NCBI GenBank assembly: GCA_002686255.1
Contig: NZAZ01000036.1
Coordinates: forward strand, 1-34,960
Length of the DNA: 34,960 nucleotides
Direction of reading: 5' to 3'
Source: Rhodospirillaceae bacterium
GTDB lineage: Bacteria; Pseudomonadota; Alphaproteobacteria; Rhodospirillales; Casp-alpha2
Part shown: piece after piece, positions 1 through 9,506 of the stretch
Layout: every line of letters starts with the position of its first letter
Position numbering within the stretch: position 1 is the stretch's first letter
Program-made: the position numbers and the translations under genes
Notes under the pieces: model-generated
Database searches by the model: none
Told to the model about the DNA's origin: nothing
What the model saw: the letters and a program-made list of their open reading frames with translations, nothing else

Positions 1-100
1 GCCCCTCACGCCGCCAGATGCGTTCCACCCGCTTGTGATTCACGACCCAGCCCTCGGCCCGCAGCATGGCCGTGATCCGACGATAACCGTAGCGGCCATC
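1..100 (-). pseudogene. IS3-family transposase (OrfB) fragment, cut by window edge
   Basis: Read on the minus strand, this stretch encodes GDGRYGYRRITAMLRAEG, then WVVNHKRVERIWRREG. That is the conserved YGYRRI...NHKRVERIWRREG block of IS3-family OrfB transposases, which lies upstream of the DDE catalytic core. Only about 33 codons are visible. The match breaks off around 95-103, where ABC-transporter coding sequence starts on the other strand. No terminal inverted repeat is visible at the junction, so this is an internal fragment and not an intact IS end. It is either a decayed insertion or deletion scar or an assembly join; the window edge prevents a decision. The family assignment is firm; the subgroup is not. 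Confidence 0.75.
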
Positions 101-649
101 GCCATGGTCTTCCAGGCCGCTAACCTGATGCCGTGGCGCAAGATCAGGGAAAACATCACCCTCGGGCTTGAGGGCATCGAGGTATCGGAAACGGAACGCC
201 AGAAACGGGTCGACCATACCCTGGATCTCGTCGGCCTTGCCGACTGCGGCGACCGCTGGCCGTATCAGCTTTCCGGCGGCCAGTGTCAGCGCATCGGCAT
301 TGCCCGGGCGCTGGCCGTGGACCCGGACATCCTGTTGATGGACGAACCGTTCGGGGCGCTGGACGCCATTACCCGGGCCGGGATGCAGGACGAGCTTCTG
401 CGCATCTGGAGCGAAACCAAGAAATCCATCCTGTTCGTCACCCATGACATCGAAGAAGCGGTCTACCTGGGCGACCGGGTGCTGCTGTTGGGCGGCAAAC
501 CGGCCGAGATCATCAAGGAATACTCCATCACCCTGGACCGCTCCGAGCGCCGCGAGGGCGAGGCCTTCCTGCGCCAGGTGGAAGAGATCAAGGCGGGCCT
601 GTACGAAGCCATCGCCATGACCCATAACGGAAACTCGGACGGCGAGTAG
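98..649 (+). pseudogene. ABC transporter ATP-binding protein, 5'-truncated (nitrate/sulfonate/taurine type)
   Basis: The surviving part starts at the Q-loop (AMVFQAANLMPWR). It continues with the signature LSGGQCQRIGIARAL, Walker B ILLMDEPFGALD and the switch histidine in FVTHD. These features and the PWR motif match the SsuB/TauB/NrtD class of importer ATPases. The Walker A P-loop and about the first 80 residues are missing, replaced by transposase sequence from the opposite strand. The open frame runs upstream to position 35 only by chance through that fragment. As it stands the product could not bind ATP normally. It ends at TAG 647-649, 35 bp before the sulfotransferase-like gene, which may have been in the same operon. 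An intact gene misjoined in assembly is the alternative. Confidence 0.75.
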
Positions 650-684
650 GCGTCCCGAGCGCCAATCAATAAGGAAAAACTATC

Positions 685-1854
685 ATGCCCGTTACTCTTG
701 ATGAACGTCCGGTTTTCGTTATCGGCTCCGAGCGCTCGGGCACGACGCTGATCCTCGCCATCCTGGCTTGCCATCCGCGCATCGCGGTGCCGGAGGTGAC
801 GTGGTTCTACCCGCGCTTCCGGTCCTACCTGCACACCTACGGCGACCTTGCCGACATCGACAATTTCAACACCCTGGCCCACGAAATGGCCTATGGGCTC
901 AGGGTGCCGTTCTGGAACTTGGCTGGCGTCAACCCGGCGACCTGGGGCAAGGAGATCGCCGCCCGCGCGGTCGAGATCGAACAATCCTTCGCCGGCGTCT
1001 TCGCCGCCATGTTCGAACGCTATGCCGAATACGAGAACAAGTCGCGCTGGGGCGAGAAGACGCCGGGCAACGTGTTCTACGTCGAGCGTATTCTCGAAGA
1101 CTTCCCCAACGCCCAGTTCGTCTATATCTACCGCGATTGCCGGGATGCCAGCGCCGAGTTCCTGGATTCACAGTTCGGCCCCACCAACGCCTATAGCGCG
1201 GCCAAGATGTGGAATGACGGGCAGGCGGCGGTAAAGCCGTTCCGTGAAAAGCTCGGCGACGATCAGTGGTTCGACGTCAAGTACGAGGAGTTCGTCGTCG
1301 ACCCGGTCGACCACCTGAAACGGATGTGCGAATTCCTCGGCGAGGATTACACCGACGAATTGATGGAGTTCCACACCACGCCGACGGCCCAGCGCCGCGG
1401 CAGGACCAAGGACAACTGGGCCTTGGCGCACCCCATCACCGACCGCCATGTCGGCATCTACAAGCACATGCTGAGCATCGACCAGCAGCGGATCATGTCC
1501 TCGGTCGCCGGCGGCCTGATGCGGGAACTGGAATACCAGGATATCGCCGAGCCCCTGGAACTGACCGACGAGCAGGTGGCGTTGGCGGTCGAGATGGACG
1601 GCCGTTACCGCGCCGTCACCTTGGACGCGCCGCACGGCTGGATCACTTACGAAAGCTATGGCGACTGGCTCATCGACCAGCGCCAGGCCCGGAAACGGGA
1701 CGGCATCTGGTCCGACGCCGACGCGCCGACCTCGCCGCCCTATCCCGTCGGCACCCCGGACGAGGAGTACTATTCCGGCATGCGCGCCATGCGCCAATGG
1801 AAGGAATATTTCGGCGTCAAGCGCGACTACACCGGCAAGAAGTCGGTGCTGTAA
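685..1854 (+). CDS. Sulfotransferase family protein
   Basis: The 389-residue product opens with VFVIGSERSGTTLILAIL (about residues 10-27). This is the 5'-phosphosulfate-binding loop of PAPS-dependent sulfotransferases. A second region near residues 145-160 (FVYIYRDCRDASAEFLDSQF) corresponds to the 3'-phosphate-binding segment with its Arg-Asp pair. Such enzymes move sulfate from PAPS to a hydroxyl or amino acceptor; the acceptor here cannot be read from sequence. There is no signal peptide or membrane segment, so it is probably cytoplasmic. AAGGA lies about 9 bases before the ATG. It follows a sulfonate-type ABC ATPase remnant, which hints at a sulfur-related or surface-modification locus, but that is inference. 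Confidence 0.8.
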   Translation: MPVTLDERPVFVIGSERSGTTLILAILACHPRIAVPEVTWFYPRFRSYLHTYGDLADIDNFNTLAHEMAYGLRVPFWNLAGVNPATWGKEIAARAVEIEQSFAGVFAAMFERYAEYENKSRWGEKTPGNVFYVERILEDFPNAQFVYIYRDCRDASAEFLDSQFGPTNAYSAAKMWNDGQAAVKPFREKLGDDQWFDVKYEEFVVDPVDHLKRMCEFLGEDYTDELMEFHTTPTAQRRGRTKDNWALAHPITDRHVGIYKHMLSIDQQRIMSSVAGGLMRELEYQDIAEPLELTDEQVALAVEMDGRYRAVTLDAPHGWITYESYGDWLIDQRQARKRDGIWSDADAPTSPPYPVGTPDEEYYSGMRAMRQWKEYFGVKRDYTGKKSVL

Positions 1855-1862
1855 TCGTCTCC

Positions 1863-1885
1863 CGGGGGAAATATAATTTCCCCCG
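1863..1885 (+). terminator. Hairpin after the sulfotransferase gene
   Basis: A perfect 9-bp inverted repeat (CGGGGGAAA / TTTCCCCCG) with a 5-base loop lies 8 bases after the stop codon. It is followed by a loosely T-rich stretch (GGTTTCGTTTTT) and not by a clean U-tract. It may act as terminator between two convergent genes. The remaining bases up to 2001 show nothing else recognisable. Confidence 0.5.
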
Positions 1886-2001
1886 ATGGTTTCGTTTTTC
1901 GAAAAGAGACGTTTTTCTACCCTTGACCGGCGGAACGGTCTTGCGCCGATTTGGACAAACAGGGTCGCCGCAAATTCCGTTCCCTTCATGAAATATCCGG
2001 G

Positions 2002-3705
2002 TTAGGGAGCTTGGCTTATAATTTCCTTGAACGGTAGGGTGATCCGGGTGACTTTCCACCCCGTTCCTTGGCGTTCGAGAACCAAAATCATCCTCAGGGT
2101 CCCGTGCATGACATCGAGTTGGAATGTAAACGGATCCGTGAAGAAGGCGTAATTCAGTTTTTCGTACCAACGTATGATATTCGGCCCCTGAACCGGATAG
2201 GACCGGGCTCCCTTGGAAGCGGGGGTGATTTTTTCCATGCATTTCTTTAGCGATCTCCCTTTTTGGCCGGGATCAAGACCCCGGAGAACACATCGGAACT
2301 CCTTGGAATTGTCAAAAATCGCTATCAGGCCCCTTGGCGTTGCCAGCACATCGGCGATTTGATTGGTGATGGAAAGCGACGACCAACTCAGCGAAAGCCT
2401 GACTCCGCTGTCTTTTGCTCCGCCACCCAATAAATCTCTAGCTTCGGCCTGGGCATAACGGTTGAGGTCTTCCCGGAACCCTTGTCTCAACGATGCCCAA
2501 TCAACCTGTTGTCGAAGCTGGGCTTCATCTCCTCCCTTTAGATAAAAGTAAATCCTCGTAAGGGATGCATATGGCCATACCAGATAGGCCAGCATCAGGC
2601 ACCCGGCCAGAATGGTGGTCCATTTCTGAAGGCGGCCCATTCCATCGGGTTTCCCGTCGCTTTGTTTCAGCTTCCTTCCTTTCGGTTGATCCTTGGTATA
2701 ATGCCGGTCCCCCTTCAACTTCCGCTCCAGGGCCCTTGTGAACAGGTCCCTGTCGGCGTTGCCGCCGGACAGGATCAGCCCCACCTTCCTGCCGGCCATT
2801 CTGTCCCGCTCCTGTATCAACGCCGCCAGCGGCGCCGCGCCGGCGCCTTCGGCGGCGTTATGGGTATCGGTGAAGTAATGGCCCATGGCGGCGAGGATTT
2901 CGTCCTCCGACACCTGGACGATTCGCTCGGCGCCCCGGAGGATCACCTCGACCGCCGCCGCATCAGGCGTCCGGCAGGCCATGCCGTCGGCCAAGGTATC
3001 CGACGAATGGGTCGCCACCGGCTTGCCGGCCTCGAACGACAGCGCATAGCAAGGGGCGTTTTCGGCGACGACGCCGACGATCCTGGTCGTCAGGCCGAGG
3101 CCGTCCCTGGCCGCGATCAGCCCCGAAATGCCCGAGCCCATGCCGATGGGCACGTAAACGGTGTCCAGGTCCGGCTCGGCGGAAAGGAACTCCAGCGCAT
3201 AGGTGCCGACGCCTTCGATCAGCCACGGATGATAAGGCGGGATTGGGCGAAGCCCTTTTTCCGCCGCCAGCCCGCCGGCGTGTTCATAAGCCTCCTGGAA
3301 ATCGGCGCCGTGTTCGATCAGGTCGGCCCCGAAAGCCTTCATGGCGGCGTTCTTTTCCGGGTTGTTGCCGAACGGCACCAGGACCGTCGCCGGGAGCCCG
3401 GCCAAGGACGCGGCCAAGGCGACGCTTTGGCCGTGGTTGCCGCGGGTCGCGGTGATGACCCCGGGGCAGTCGGGTTGCTCGGATTTCAGCTTGTTCATGT
3501 AATTGAGGCCGCCGCGAATTTTAAAGGCGCCGATGGGGGTGTGGTTCTCGTGCTTGACCCAGACCTTGGCGCCGGTCCTGGAGACCAGCAACGGCCAGCG
3601 GATGTGCGGCGTCGGCGCCATGTGGCGGGCAACCACGGCGCGGGCCGATTCGAGTTGTTCGAGGGTGATATCTTTCACAGCATGAGATGCCCGTTCCTGA
3701 TGCAT
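2002..3705 (-). CDS. Threonine dehydratase-like PLP enzyme fused to a membrane DUF2939 domain
   Basis: The N-terminal 330 residues are a fold-type II PLP enzyme of the threonine/serine dehydratase family. The Schiff-base lysine lies in IGAFKIRGG (K62 from the ATG start), a glycine loop in GMGSGISGL and the cofactor-contacting SGGNAD near residue 315. There is no ACT domain. A Lys-rich linker of about 25 residues leads to a transmembrane segment (TTILAGCLMLAYLVWPY) and a DUF2939 domain marked by YLKGGDEAQLRQQVDW. DUF2939 proteins are normally separate. No stop codon separates the parts, but an ATG at 2640 (MGRLQKW) with purine-rich sequence upstream could start DUF2939 independently. The first possible start is TTG at 3714; ATG at 3705 is preferred. 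Dehydratase role: known for the family. Role of the fusion: unknown. Confidence 0.8.
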   Translation of the reverse strand: MHQERASHAVKDITLEQLESARAVVARHMAPTPHIRWPLLVSRTGAKVWVKHENHTPIGAFKIRGGLNYMNKLKSEQPDCPGVITATRGNHGQSVALAASLAGLPATVLVPFGNNPEKNAAMKAFGADLIEHGADFQEAYEHAGGLAAEKGLRPIPPYHPWLIEGVGTYALEFLSAEPDLDTVYVPIGMGSGISGLIAARDGLGLTTRIVGVVAENAPCYALSFEAGKPVATHSSDTLADGMACRTPDAAAVEVILRGAERIVQVSEDEILAAMGHYFTDTHNAAEGAGAAPLAALIQERDRMAGRKVGLILSGGNADRDLFTRALERKLKGDRHYTKDQPKGRKLKQSDGKPDGMGRLQKWTTILAGCLMLAYLVWPYASLTRIYFYLKGGDEAQLRQQVDWASLRQGFREDLNRYAQAEARDLLGGGAKDSGVRLSLSWSSLSITNQIADVLATPRGLIAIFDNSKEFRCVLRGLDPGQKGRSLKKCMEKITPASKGARSYPVQGPNIIRWYEKLNYAFFTDPFTFQLDVMHGTLRMILVLERQGTGWKVTRITLPFKEIISQAP

Positions 3706-3774
3706 GGCATTCAATTAGACTAGGACGGCTCCCCGTGGCCGTCCAGGCAGCCTGATTGGGTTTCGCCAATCGAC

Positions 3775-3811
3775 TTGACTTGGATGGAGTTTCGTATACA
3801 AAATATATAAT
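3775..3811 (+). promoter_or_regulatory. AT-rich promoter/operator region of the toxin-antitoxin operon
   Basis: An unusually AT-rich patch in a GC-rich window contains a perfect TATAAT at 3806-3811 and an alternative TATACA at 3795-3800. TTGACT at 3775-3780 is 25 bp from TATAAT and 14 bp from TATACA, so neither pairing has ideal spacing. The partly symmetric GTATACAAAATATATAATGTAAAC could be the operator for the RHH antitoxin, as is usual for ParD-type autoregulation. This is inferred from position only. Confidence 0.35.
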
Positions 3812-3830
3812 GTAAACATTGAGGTCGAAT

Positions 3831-4094
3831 ATGCCGTCAAACGATACTCTTTCGGTCCGGGTTGATCCGAAGAAGGCCCGCGCCATCGACAAGCTGGCCA
3901 GGGCGACGGACCGGCCCCGCTCGTGGCACTTGGAGCAAGCCCTGGATGCCTACCTGGAGGCCCAGGCATGGCAGGTCGAGCGGGTTCAAGAGGGATTGGC
4001 GGAGTTGGGAGCCGGCAAATCGGTCGCCCACGAGGACGTTGCCGCCTGGCTCTCCCGGTGGGGCACGTCCGACGAGGGTGAGCCGCCTGGATGA
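3831..4094 (+). CDS. Ribbon-helix-helix antitoxin, ParD/CopG type
   Basis: This 87-residue protein has an N-terminal ribbon-helix-helix pattern (TLSVRVDPKKARAIDKLA, then the helix SWHLEQALDAYLEAQ). Its C-terminal tail (GLAELGAGKSVAHEDVAAWLSRWG) is typical of ParD-like antitoxins that wrap the toxin. It should bind its own promoter as a dimer and neutralise the partner. The start chosen is ATG 3831, with GAGG six bases upstream; a TTG at 3819 is also in frame but has no better ribosome site. Its TGA overlaps the next start as ATGA, which indicates translational coupling. The gene pair lies between a metabolic gene and thiD, as expected for a small acquired module. Confidence 0.88.
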   Translation: MPSNDTLSVRVDPKKARAIDKLARATDRPRSWHLEQALDAYLEAQAWQVERVQEGLAELGAGKSVAHEDVAAWLSRWGTSDEGEPPG

Positions 4095-4369
4095 AGATCG
4101 TCTGGTCGCCGACCGCCATCGAAGACCTGAAGCACCTCCGTGCCTATATTGAACAACACAACCCAAGAGCGGCGGCGAAAGTGGCTTCGGCGATCCTGCG
4201 CCGTGTCGAGAGCCTGAACGACTTCCCCGGGCAAGGACGGCCCGGCCGTCTCCCTCATACCCGGGAACTGATCATCCCGGATACGCCTTTTCTCGTTGTC
4301 TACAAGGCCGTGGGAGAGACAATCCAAATCATCGTGGTCCTGCATGCAGCCCGCAAGTGGCCGCAATAG
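4091..4369 (+). CDS. parE: ParE/RelE superfamily toxin
   Basis: The 92-residue product has the ParE pattern: an N-terminal strand and helices (IVWSPTAIEDLKHLRAYIEQ), then LNDFPGQGRPGR and the terminal strands LVVYKAVGETIQIIVVLHAARKWP. The RLPHTRELIIPDTPFLVVYK stretch is characteristic of the ParE branch. Members poison DNA gyrase or, in the RelE branch, cleave mRNA; which applies here cannot be told from sequence. It overlaps the antitoxin stop by four bases. It ends one base before the thiD stop codon on the opposite strand, so the module sits tight against the housekeeping cluster with no room for a terminator. Confidence 0.88.
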   Translation: MKIVWSPTAIEDLKHLRAYIEQHNPRAAAKVASAILRRVESLNDFPGQGRPGRLPHTRELIIPDTPFLVVYKAVGETIQIIVVLHAARKWPQ

Positions 4370-4370
4370 A

Positions 4371-5189
4371 TCACGTCGCGTCGGAGCCATCGCCAAAAGG
4401 CCTCACCGTATGGGCATGGTTCAGCGGTCCGTGGCCGCTACCGTAACCGGGCGCCGAACGGATGGCTTCGATGATGTAATTCCGGGCGCGGATGACGCAA
4501 TCCCTCAACTCCATCCCCTGCGCCAGGCCGATGGCGACGGCCGATGCCAGGGTGCAGCCGGTGCCGTGGATATGGGGAGTGTCGATCCGGGGGCTTTCGA
4601 AACGTTCGGCGCCGCCGGCGGCGACCAGGACGTCGGTGACGGCATCGCCACCCAAATGGCCGCCCGTCACCAGCGCCGCCCCGGCGCCCAAATCCAACAA
4701 AGCCCGGCCGGCGTCTTCCATGTCGGCGACGGTTGTCACCGGGCGCCCCGAAAGCGCCTCCGCTTCCGCCATGTTGGGGGTGACCAGCGCCGCCCTGGAA
4801 ACCAGCCGCGCCTTCATGGCTTCGGCCGCGTCTTCGTCAAGCAGCCGGTCCCGGGCGGACGAGAACATCACCGGGTCGACGACCCATGGAACGCCGCCCG
4901 CGTGCTCCTCAAGCGCCTCGGCGGCGGCCTCGATGATCGGCGCGTCGGCCATCATGCCGGTCTTGACCGCATCGGCGCCCAGGTCCTCCAGCGTCACCCG
5001 GATTTGATCGGCGACGAACCCGGGCGGGGTTTTAAGAACGCCGGCAACGCCGATGCTGTTCTGTGCCGTGAGCGCGGTAATGGCGGTCATGGCAAACCCG
5101 TTCAATGCCGTGATCGTCTTGATGTCGGCCTGGATTCCGGCGCCGCCGCCGGAATCGGAACCGGCGACGACAAGCACGCGCCCTTTCAT
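4371..5189 (-). CDS. thiD: Hydroxymethylpyrimidine/phosphomethylpyrimidine kinase
   Basis: ThiD phosphorylates HMP and HMP-phosphate to HMP-diphosphate, the pyrimidine half of thiamine. The 272-residue product starts with VLVVAGSDSGGGAGIQADIKT, the family's substrate-binding glycine-rich start. It contains VVDPVMFSS and ends its core with HIHGTGCTLASAVA, where GTGC forms the anion hole and carries the conserved Cys. Length is normal. The open frame extends upstream to 5372, but that part is antisense shadow inside glmM; ATG 5189 gives the family start, 22 bases after the glmM stop. It is the last gene of the long minus-strand cluster. thiE lies 20 kb away on the other strand. Confidence 0.93.
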   Translation of the reverse strand: MKGRVLVVAGSDSGGGAGIQADIKTITALNGFAMTAITALTAQNSIGVAGVLKTPPGFVADQIRVTLEDLGADAVKTGMMADAPIIEAAAEALEEHAGGVPWVVDPVMFSSARDRLLDEDAAEAMKARLVSRAALVTPNMAEAEALSGRPVTTVADMEDAGRALLDLGAGAALVTGGHLGGDAVTDVLVAAGGAERFESPRIDTPHIHGTGCTLASAVAIGLAQGMELRDCVIRARNYIIEAIRSAPGYGSGHGPLNHAHTVRPFGDGSDAT

Positions 5190-5211
5190 GGCTGCCCCCG
5201 CCCGATGGATG

Positions 5212-6558
5212 TCAACGGCTGGCCCGTTCGATCTCGACGGCGATATCGCCGACCACCGATTCGACCACGGCTTCGTCCTCGCCCTCGGCCATGACCCGGA
5301 TAACCGATTCGGTCCCGGACGGGCGGACCAACAACCGGCCCGTTTTACCCAACCTGCCTTCGCCGTCGGCAATGGCTTTCTGGACGACTTTGTCTTCCAG
5401 CGGCTTGCCGCCGTTGAATTGAACGTTTTTCAGCGCCTGGGGCAGCGGCTCGAAGACCCGGCAAACCTCGCTCGCCGGTTTGCCGGTGGCGACGATGACG
5501 GCCAAAACCTGCAACGCCGCGATCAGGCCGTCGCCGGTGGTCGAATAATCACTGAGCACGATATGCCCGGACTGCTCTCCGCCGACGTTGTAGCCGTCCT
5601 CGCGCATGCGTTCGACCACATAGCGGTCGCCGACCCGGGTGCGGATCAGTTCCAGGTCAATCCCGGAAAGGTACTGCTCTAGCCCCAGGTTCGACATCAC
5701 CGTCGACACCACGCCGCCGCCCCGAAGACGGCCCTGCGCGGCCCAGTCCTTGGCGATCAGGCCGAGAATCTGGTCGCCGTCCACCAGCGCCCCCTTCTCG
5801 TCCGAGATCAGGACCCTGTCGGCGTCGCCGTCGAAGGCCAGGCCAATGTCCGCCGAATGGGCCATCGACAGGCTGCGCATGTAATCGGTGTCGGTGGACC
5901 CGCAGCCCTTGTTGATGTTGAAACCGTCGGGGTCGACGCCGATGGGGACGACCTCGGCGCCCAGTTCCCACAAGACCTCCGGCGCCGCCTTATAGGCGGC
6001 CCCGTTGGCGCAATCGACGGCGATCTTGAGCCCGTCGAGGCGGAGCCCCCGGGGAAAGGTCTGTTTGACGTATTCGTTGTAGCGCCCGCGCGCGTCGTCG
6101 AGGCGCCGGGCATGGCCCAGATTCGCCGCGCCGGCGCGCTCGCCGGTCATGTCGGAATTCACCCGGGCCTCGATTTCGGCTTCGTCGGCATCCGAAAGCT
6201 TGTAACCGTCGGGGCCGAACAACTTGATGCCGTTGTCCTCATAAGGGTTGTGGGAGGCCGATATCATGACTCCCAAATCGGCCCGCAACGACCGGGTCAA
6301 CATGGCCACGGCCGGCGTCGGCATCGGCCCGACCAGGACCACGTCCATGCCCATGGAGATGAAGCCGGCGGTCAACGCCGGTTCCAGCAGATAACCCGAA
6401 AGCCGGGTATCCTTGCCGATCACCACCTGATGGCGGTGGTCGCCGCGGACGAACCGCGCCGCCGCGGCCATGCCGACCCGGAGCGCCGTTTCGGCGGTCA
6501 TCGGTTCGGTATTCGACGTGCCGCGGATGCCGTCGGTTCCGAAAAGCTTTGCCGTCAT
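5212..6558 (-). CDS. glmM: Phosphoglucosamine mutase
   Basis: GlmM converts glucosamine-6-phosphate to glucosamine-1-phosphate on the way to UDP-GlcNAc for peptidoglycan and LPS. The 448-residue product has the N-terminal [10 protein letters not shown], the phosphoserine loop [10 protein letters not shown] (catalytic serine at residue 102, as in the well-studied enzyme), the metal loop FDGDADR and the C-terminal phosphate-binding [15 protein letters not shown] 6558 is chosen because the upstream TTG at 6567 adds only three residues and AAGGG lies about nine bases before the ATG. glmM downstream of ftsH-folP is a common proteobacterial order. Confidence 0.96.
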   Translation of the reverse strand: MTAKLFGTDGIRGTSNTEPMTAETALRVGMAAAARFVRGDHRHQVVIGKDTRLSGYLLEPALTAGFISMGMDVVLVGPMPTPAVAMLTRSLRADLGVMISASHNPYEDNGIKLFGPDGYKLSDADEAEIEARVNSDMTGERAGAANLGHARRLDDARGRYNEYVKQTFPRGLRLDGLKIAVDCANGAAYKAAPEVLWELGAEVVPIGVDPDGFNINKGCGSTDTDYMRSLSMAHSADIGLAFDGDADRVLISDEKGALVDGDQILGLIAKDWAAQGRLRGGGVVSTVMSNLGLEQYLSGIDLELIRTRVGDRYVVERMREDGYNVGGEQSGHIVLSDYSTTGDGLIAALQVLAVIVATGKPASEVCRVFEPLPQALKNVQFNGGKPLEDKVVQKAIADGEGRLGKTGRLLVRPSGTESVIRVMAEGEDEAVVESVVGDIAVEIERASR

Positions 6559-6655
6559 ACAATTCAATCCCTTCGCAAGCCCTCAGGGGACAACCTTGCG
6601 GTGTTCATATTACAAACCCGTTAATTCCGGGCGTCACGTTTTATTTCAATTCCTT

Positions 6656-7498
6656 TCAGGCTTCCCCGATGGCCTGGGCCAACGCCAGGGCTTGCCGGGT
6701 TTCGGCGACGTCGTGGACCCGGAACATCCGCACCCCTTGGGCCCAGGCGGCAAGCACGGCGGCGAGCGAACCGGGGACGCGGTCTTTCGGGGTTTCGCCG
6801 CGGCTCAGCTTGGCGATGAAGCTCTTGCGCGAAACGCCCAGCAACACCGGCAGACCCAGCTCGTCATAAATATCGAGCCGGTTCAAAATCTCCAGGTTGT
6901 GATCCACCGTCTTGCCGAAGCCGATACCGGGGTCGACGGCGATCCGGCCCCGGGGGATGCCGGCCTCTTCGCATGCTTCGACGCGGGCCTTGAGATAACC
7001 AAACACGTCTTCGGCGGCGTTTTCGTATTGAGGATTGTCCTGCATGGTGCCGGGTTCACCCTGCATGTGCATGAGCACCACCGCCACCCCCCTATCGGCA
7101 ACCAGGCCCAGGGAATCCCCGTCGCCGGTCAAGGCCGTGACGTCGTTGACGATTCCGGCGCCGGCGTCGATGGCCGCCGCCATGACCTCGGCCCGGCGTG
7201 TATCGATGGACACCAGGGCCCCCATTTCCGACAGCCCCTCGACCACCGGCACCACGCGGGCCAGTTCTTCCTCGGCGCTGACCGGCTCGGCCCCCGGGCG
7301 GGTGGATTCGCCCCCGACATCGAGGATATCGGCGCCATCGTCGAGCATCGCCCGCCCACGCTTCAGCGCGTCACTGAGCGCCAGCACCTCGCCGCCGTCG
7401 GAGAAACTGTCGGGAGTGACGTTGATAACGCCGAACAGACGGGGTTTGTCGAGCGAAAGCCCGGCGAACGATGGCGCCGCTTCGGTGGCGCTGTTCAT
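6656..7498 (-). CDS. folP: Dihydropteroate synthase
   Basis: FolP condenses p-aminobenzoate with dihydropterin diphosphate, the sulfonamide-sensitive step of folate synthesis. The 280-residue product shows LFGVINVTPDSFSDGG, GADILDVGGESTRPGA, VNDVTAL, AVDPGIGFGKT, LLGVSRKSFI and the terminal RVHDV. All are pterin- or pABA-site motifs of the TIM-barrel family. The open frame continues upstream into ftsH, but ATG 7498 (MNSATEAAP) gives a normal length and lies 19 bases after the ftsH stop. The gene keeps the ftsH-folP-glmM order. Confidence 0.95.
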   Translation of the reverse strand: MNSATEAAPSFAGLSLDKPRLFGVINVTPDSFSDGGEVLALSDALKRGRAMLDDGADILDVGGESTRPGAEPVSAEEELARVVPVVEGLSEMGALVSIDTRRAEVMAAAIDAGAGIVNDVTALTGDGDSLGLVADRGVAVVLMHMQGEPGTMQDNPQYENAAEDVFGYLKARVEACEEAGIPRGRIAVDPGIGFGKTVDHNLEILNRLDIYDELGLPVLLGVSRKSFIAKLSRGETPKDRVPGSLAAVLAAWAQGVRMFRVHDVAETRQALALAQAIGEA

Positions 7499-7517
7499 GG
7501 AAAAATTCCCGGCCCGG

Positions 7518-9443
<1,926 letters not shown>

Positions 9444-9506
9444 GTTTCACTCCTCCTGGGGGCATCAAAAAACGCGGCGGCGGAAGGCTTATCCGCCGTT
9501 TCTGCC

